From NCBI RefSeq assembly GCF_022346615.1, contig NZ_JAKRNS010000004.1, positions 124,001-188,000 on the forward strand: a DNA stretch of 64,000 nt, in the 5' to 3' direction. The DNA comes from Staphylococcus sp. ACRSN. GTDB taxonomy: Bacteria; Bacillota; Bacilli; Staphylococcales; Staphylococcaceae. The notes below the pieces were generated by a model, which was not told the DNA's origin, made no database searches, and saw only the letters and a list, made by a program, of their open reading frames with translations. A program made the translations under genes and the position numbers. Numbering within the stretch: the first letter of the stretch is position 1; every line of letters starts with the position of its first letter. Shown here piece by piece: positions 62,903-64,000 of the stretch.

Positions 62903-63170
62903 AAATAAAGAGAGCTAATTCAAAATTTGAATTAGCTCTCTTTATTTTAAACATCGATATAATATTCTTATATAGAAAATATAAAGTCTTTTTGCATTAA
63001 ATTAATTGTGAAGTTTTTAGCGAGACGCCTAATTCTGAGAAAACAAATAGAGTAGATAATCATGGTTGAGACGACTGTCTAGACTATCTAATAAAGCAAT
63101 CCAACAATACGAAGTATAGTAATAAAACAAACCCGTAAATGGATATAAAATCGCATTTACGGGTTTGTTT
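62903..63170. repeat. Convergent-junction repeat, copy C
   Basis: Opposite orientation to copies A and B. Left hairpin: 22-bp perfect arms 62903-62924 and 62926-62947. Right hairpin: 17-bp perfect arms 63125-63141 and 63154-63170 (AAACAAACCCGTAAATG). The plus-strand core contains GCGAGACGCCT, GGTTGAGACG, AAAGCAATCC and AATACGAAGTAT (63106-63117). It separates convergent rnjA and ktrC and can terminate both. Confidence 0.82.
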
Positions 63171-63245
63171 CTATGATTTATGTCCCTAACTTCGCTTTTG
63201 TTAGTTTAATCAACAACCACTTGACTATAGTAAGCAGTTATTATT

Positions 63246-63905
63246 TTATCGAACTACTTTCTTTTCAAATCTACTTAAGTCATTATCATGACCAATCATA
63301 ATTAAAATATCCCCTATTTCAACACTCAAATTAGGATCTGGAGATACTAATATTTCTCTACCTCTTTTAATAGCAATAATACTAATTCCAAACTGCGCAC
63401 GTATATCTAACTGTACGATTGTTTGACCTGCCATTTTTTCACTTGCTTTAATCTCTACAATTGAATGCTCATCAGCAAGTTCTAGATAATCAAGTACACT
63501 TGCACTCGCAACATTATGGGCAATACGTCTTCCCATATCACGCTCAGGATGTACAACTGTATCTGCACCAATTTTATTTAAAATTTTAGCATGATAATCA
63601 TTTTGTGCTTTTGCAGTTACTTTTTTCACACCTAATTCTTTTAAAATAAGTGTCGTCAACGTACTAGATTGTATATTTTCACCAATAGCAACAATAACGT
63701 GATCAAAATTTCTAATGCCGAGACTTTTCATTACTGCTTCATCCGTTGTATCAGCGACAACAGCATGTGTAGCAATTTCACTATATTCATTCACACGTGC
63801 TTCATTCATATCAATCGCCATTACATCCATATCAAGTGCGTTAAGTTCTCTCACTATACTACCACCGAATCGGCCTAAGCCAATTACCACATATTCTTTA
63901 TCCAT
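63246..63905 (-). CDS. ktrC: Potassium uptake regulatory subunit KtrC (RCK/TrkA)
   Basis: 219-aa cytosolic gating ring protein of the Ktr K+ channel. RCK_N begins GLGRFGGSIVREL (nucleotide-binding GxGxxG) and RCK_C covers about 135-219 (KMAGQTIVQLDIRAQFGISIIAIKRG). Ktr RCK_C domains bind c-di-AMP in S. aureus. The partner membrane subunit KtrB/D is not in this window. Single gene convergent with rnjA. Confidence 0.92.
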   Translation of the reverse strand: MDKEYVVIGLGRFGGSIVRELNALDMDVMAIDMNEARVNEYSEIATHAVVADTTDEAVMKSLGIRNFDHVIVAIGENIQSSTLTTLILKELGVKKVTAKAQNDYHAKILNKIGADTVVHPERDMGRRIAHNVASASVLDYLELADEHSIVEIKASEKMAGQTIVQLDIRAQFGISIIAIKRGREILVSPDPNLSVEIGDILIMIGHDNDLSRFEKKVVR

Positions 63906-64000
63906 ATGCGTCCTCCAATTTAAAAATCGAGGCCATAGGTATAATCAATTATAATCATACCTACACCTCTTCAATTAAAAACTGTTATTTCTTTCCTTCA

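Noticed and set aside
63930..63965. Short inverted repeat upstream of ktrC
   Set aside because: Only about six paired bases, in AT-rich sequence; likely chance.

Overview
This window is low-GC Gram-positive core chromosome from a Staphylococcus. The evidence is gene order and protein sequence: sdhCAB-murI-rdgB, zapA-cvpA-polX-mutS2-trxA-uvrC, pheST behind a T-box leader, yceD-rpmF, rsmD-coaD, ctaA/ctaB/ctaM, pycA, ftsW, typA, potABCD, pdhABCD, def, rpoY-rnjA and ktrC. In Staphylococcus aureus, as I know its gene order, the isd haem-uptake locus lies between rpmF and the SpoU methyltransferase gene. Here that interval holds only an M23-peptidase-like gene. RNase J1 also has a long basic tail that I do not recall from S. 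aureus. A coagulase-negative species is therefore more likely, but I cannot name it. I see no rRNA or tRNA genes, CRISPR array, prophage or intact mobile element.

Layout. 0.4-13.5 kb: one minus-strand block with a phosphodiesterase, an ITP/XTP pyrophosphatase, glutamate racemase, succinate dehydrogenase, UvrC, thioredoxin, MutS2, PolX, CvpA and ZapA. 13.8-21.5 kb: rnhC faces pheST, followed by SpoU, an M23 protein, rpmF and yceD. 21.6-46.6 kb: short plus-strand units (usually one gene) alternate with minus-strand units: tmcAL, coaD/rsmD, ylbG, a degenerate GDPD, ricF plus a CAP protein, a UvrA-like ATPase, haem A/cytochrome oxidase assembly genes, pycA, ftsW, ylaN, ylaI, typA, an inositol-phosphatase gene and mntH with an MntR-type operator. 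47-59 kb: mainly minus strand, with a DUF4064 protein, a polyamine ABC transporter led by its probable XRE-cupin regulator, the pyruvate dehydrogenase operon and a YkyA lipoprotein. 59-64 kb: def, rpoY-rnjA and ktrC.

Functionally the window joins central carbon metabolism (PDH, pyruvate carboxylase, SDH) to aerobic respiration (haem O/A synthesis, CtaM). The rest covers cell division and wall synthesis (FtsW, ZapA, MurI), translation, RNA decay (RNase J1, RicF), DNA repair, and metal, potassium and polyamine homeostasis.

Noncoding structure is informative. Eleven of the twelve convergent gene junctions carry a clear hairpin terminator; the twelfth (24.85 kb) has a weaker one. Four junctions (22.8, 26.2, 46.7 and 62.9 kb) hold diverged copies of one intergenic repeat. 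Several other terminators share an AGGCTAAGACA stem. I found no convincing new multi-gene system. The best leads are a GDPD-family protein lacking its catalytic residues, a UvrA paralogue lacking the UvrB-binding region, the junction repeat family, the M23 gene at the isd position, and the RNase J1 tail.
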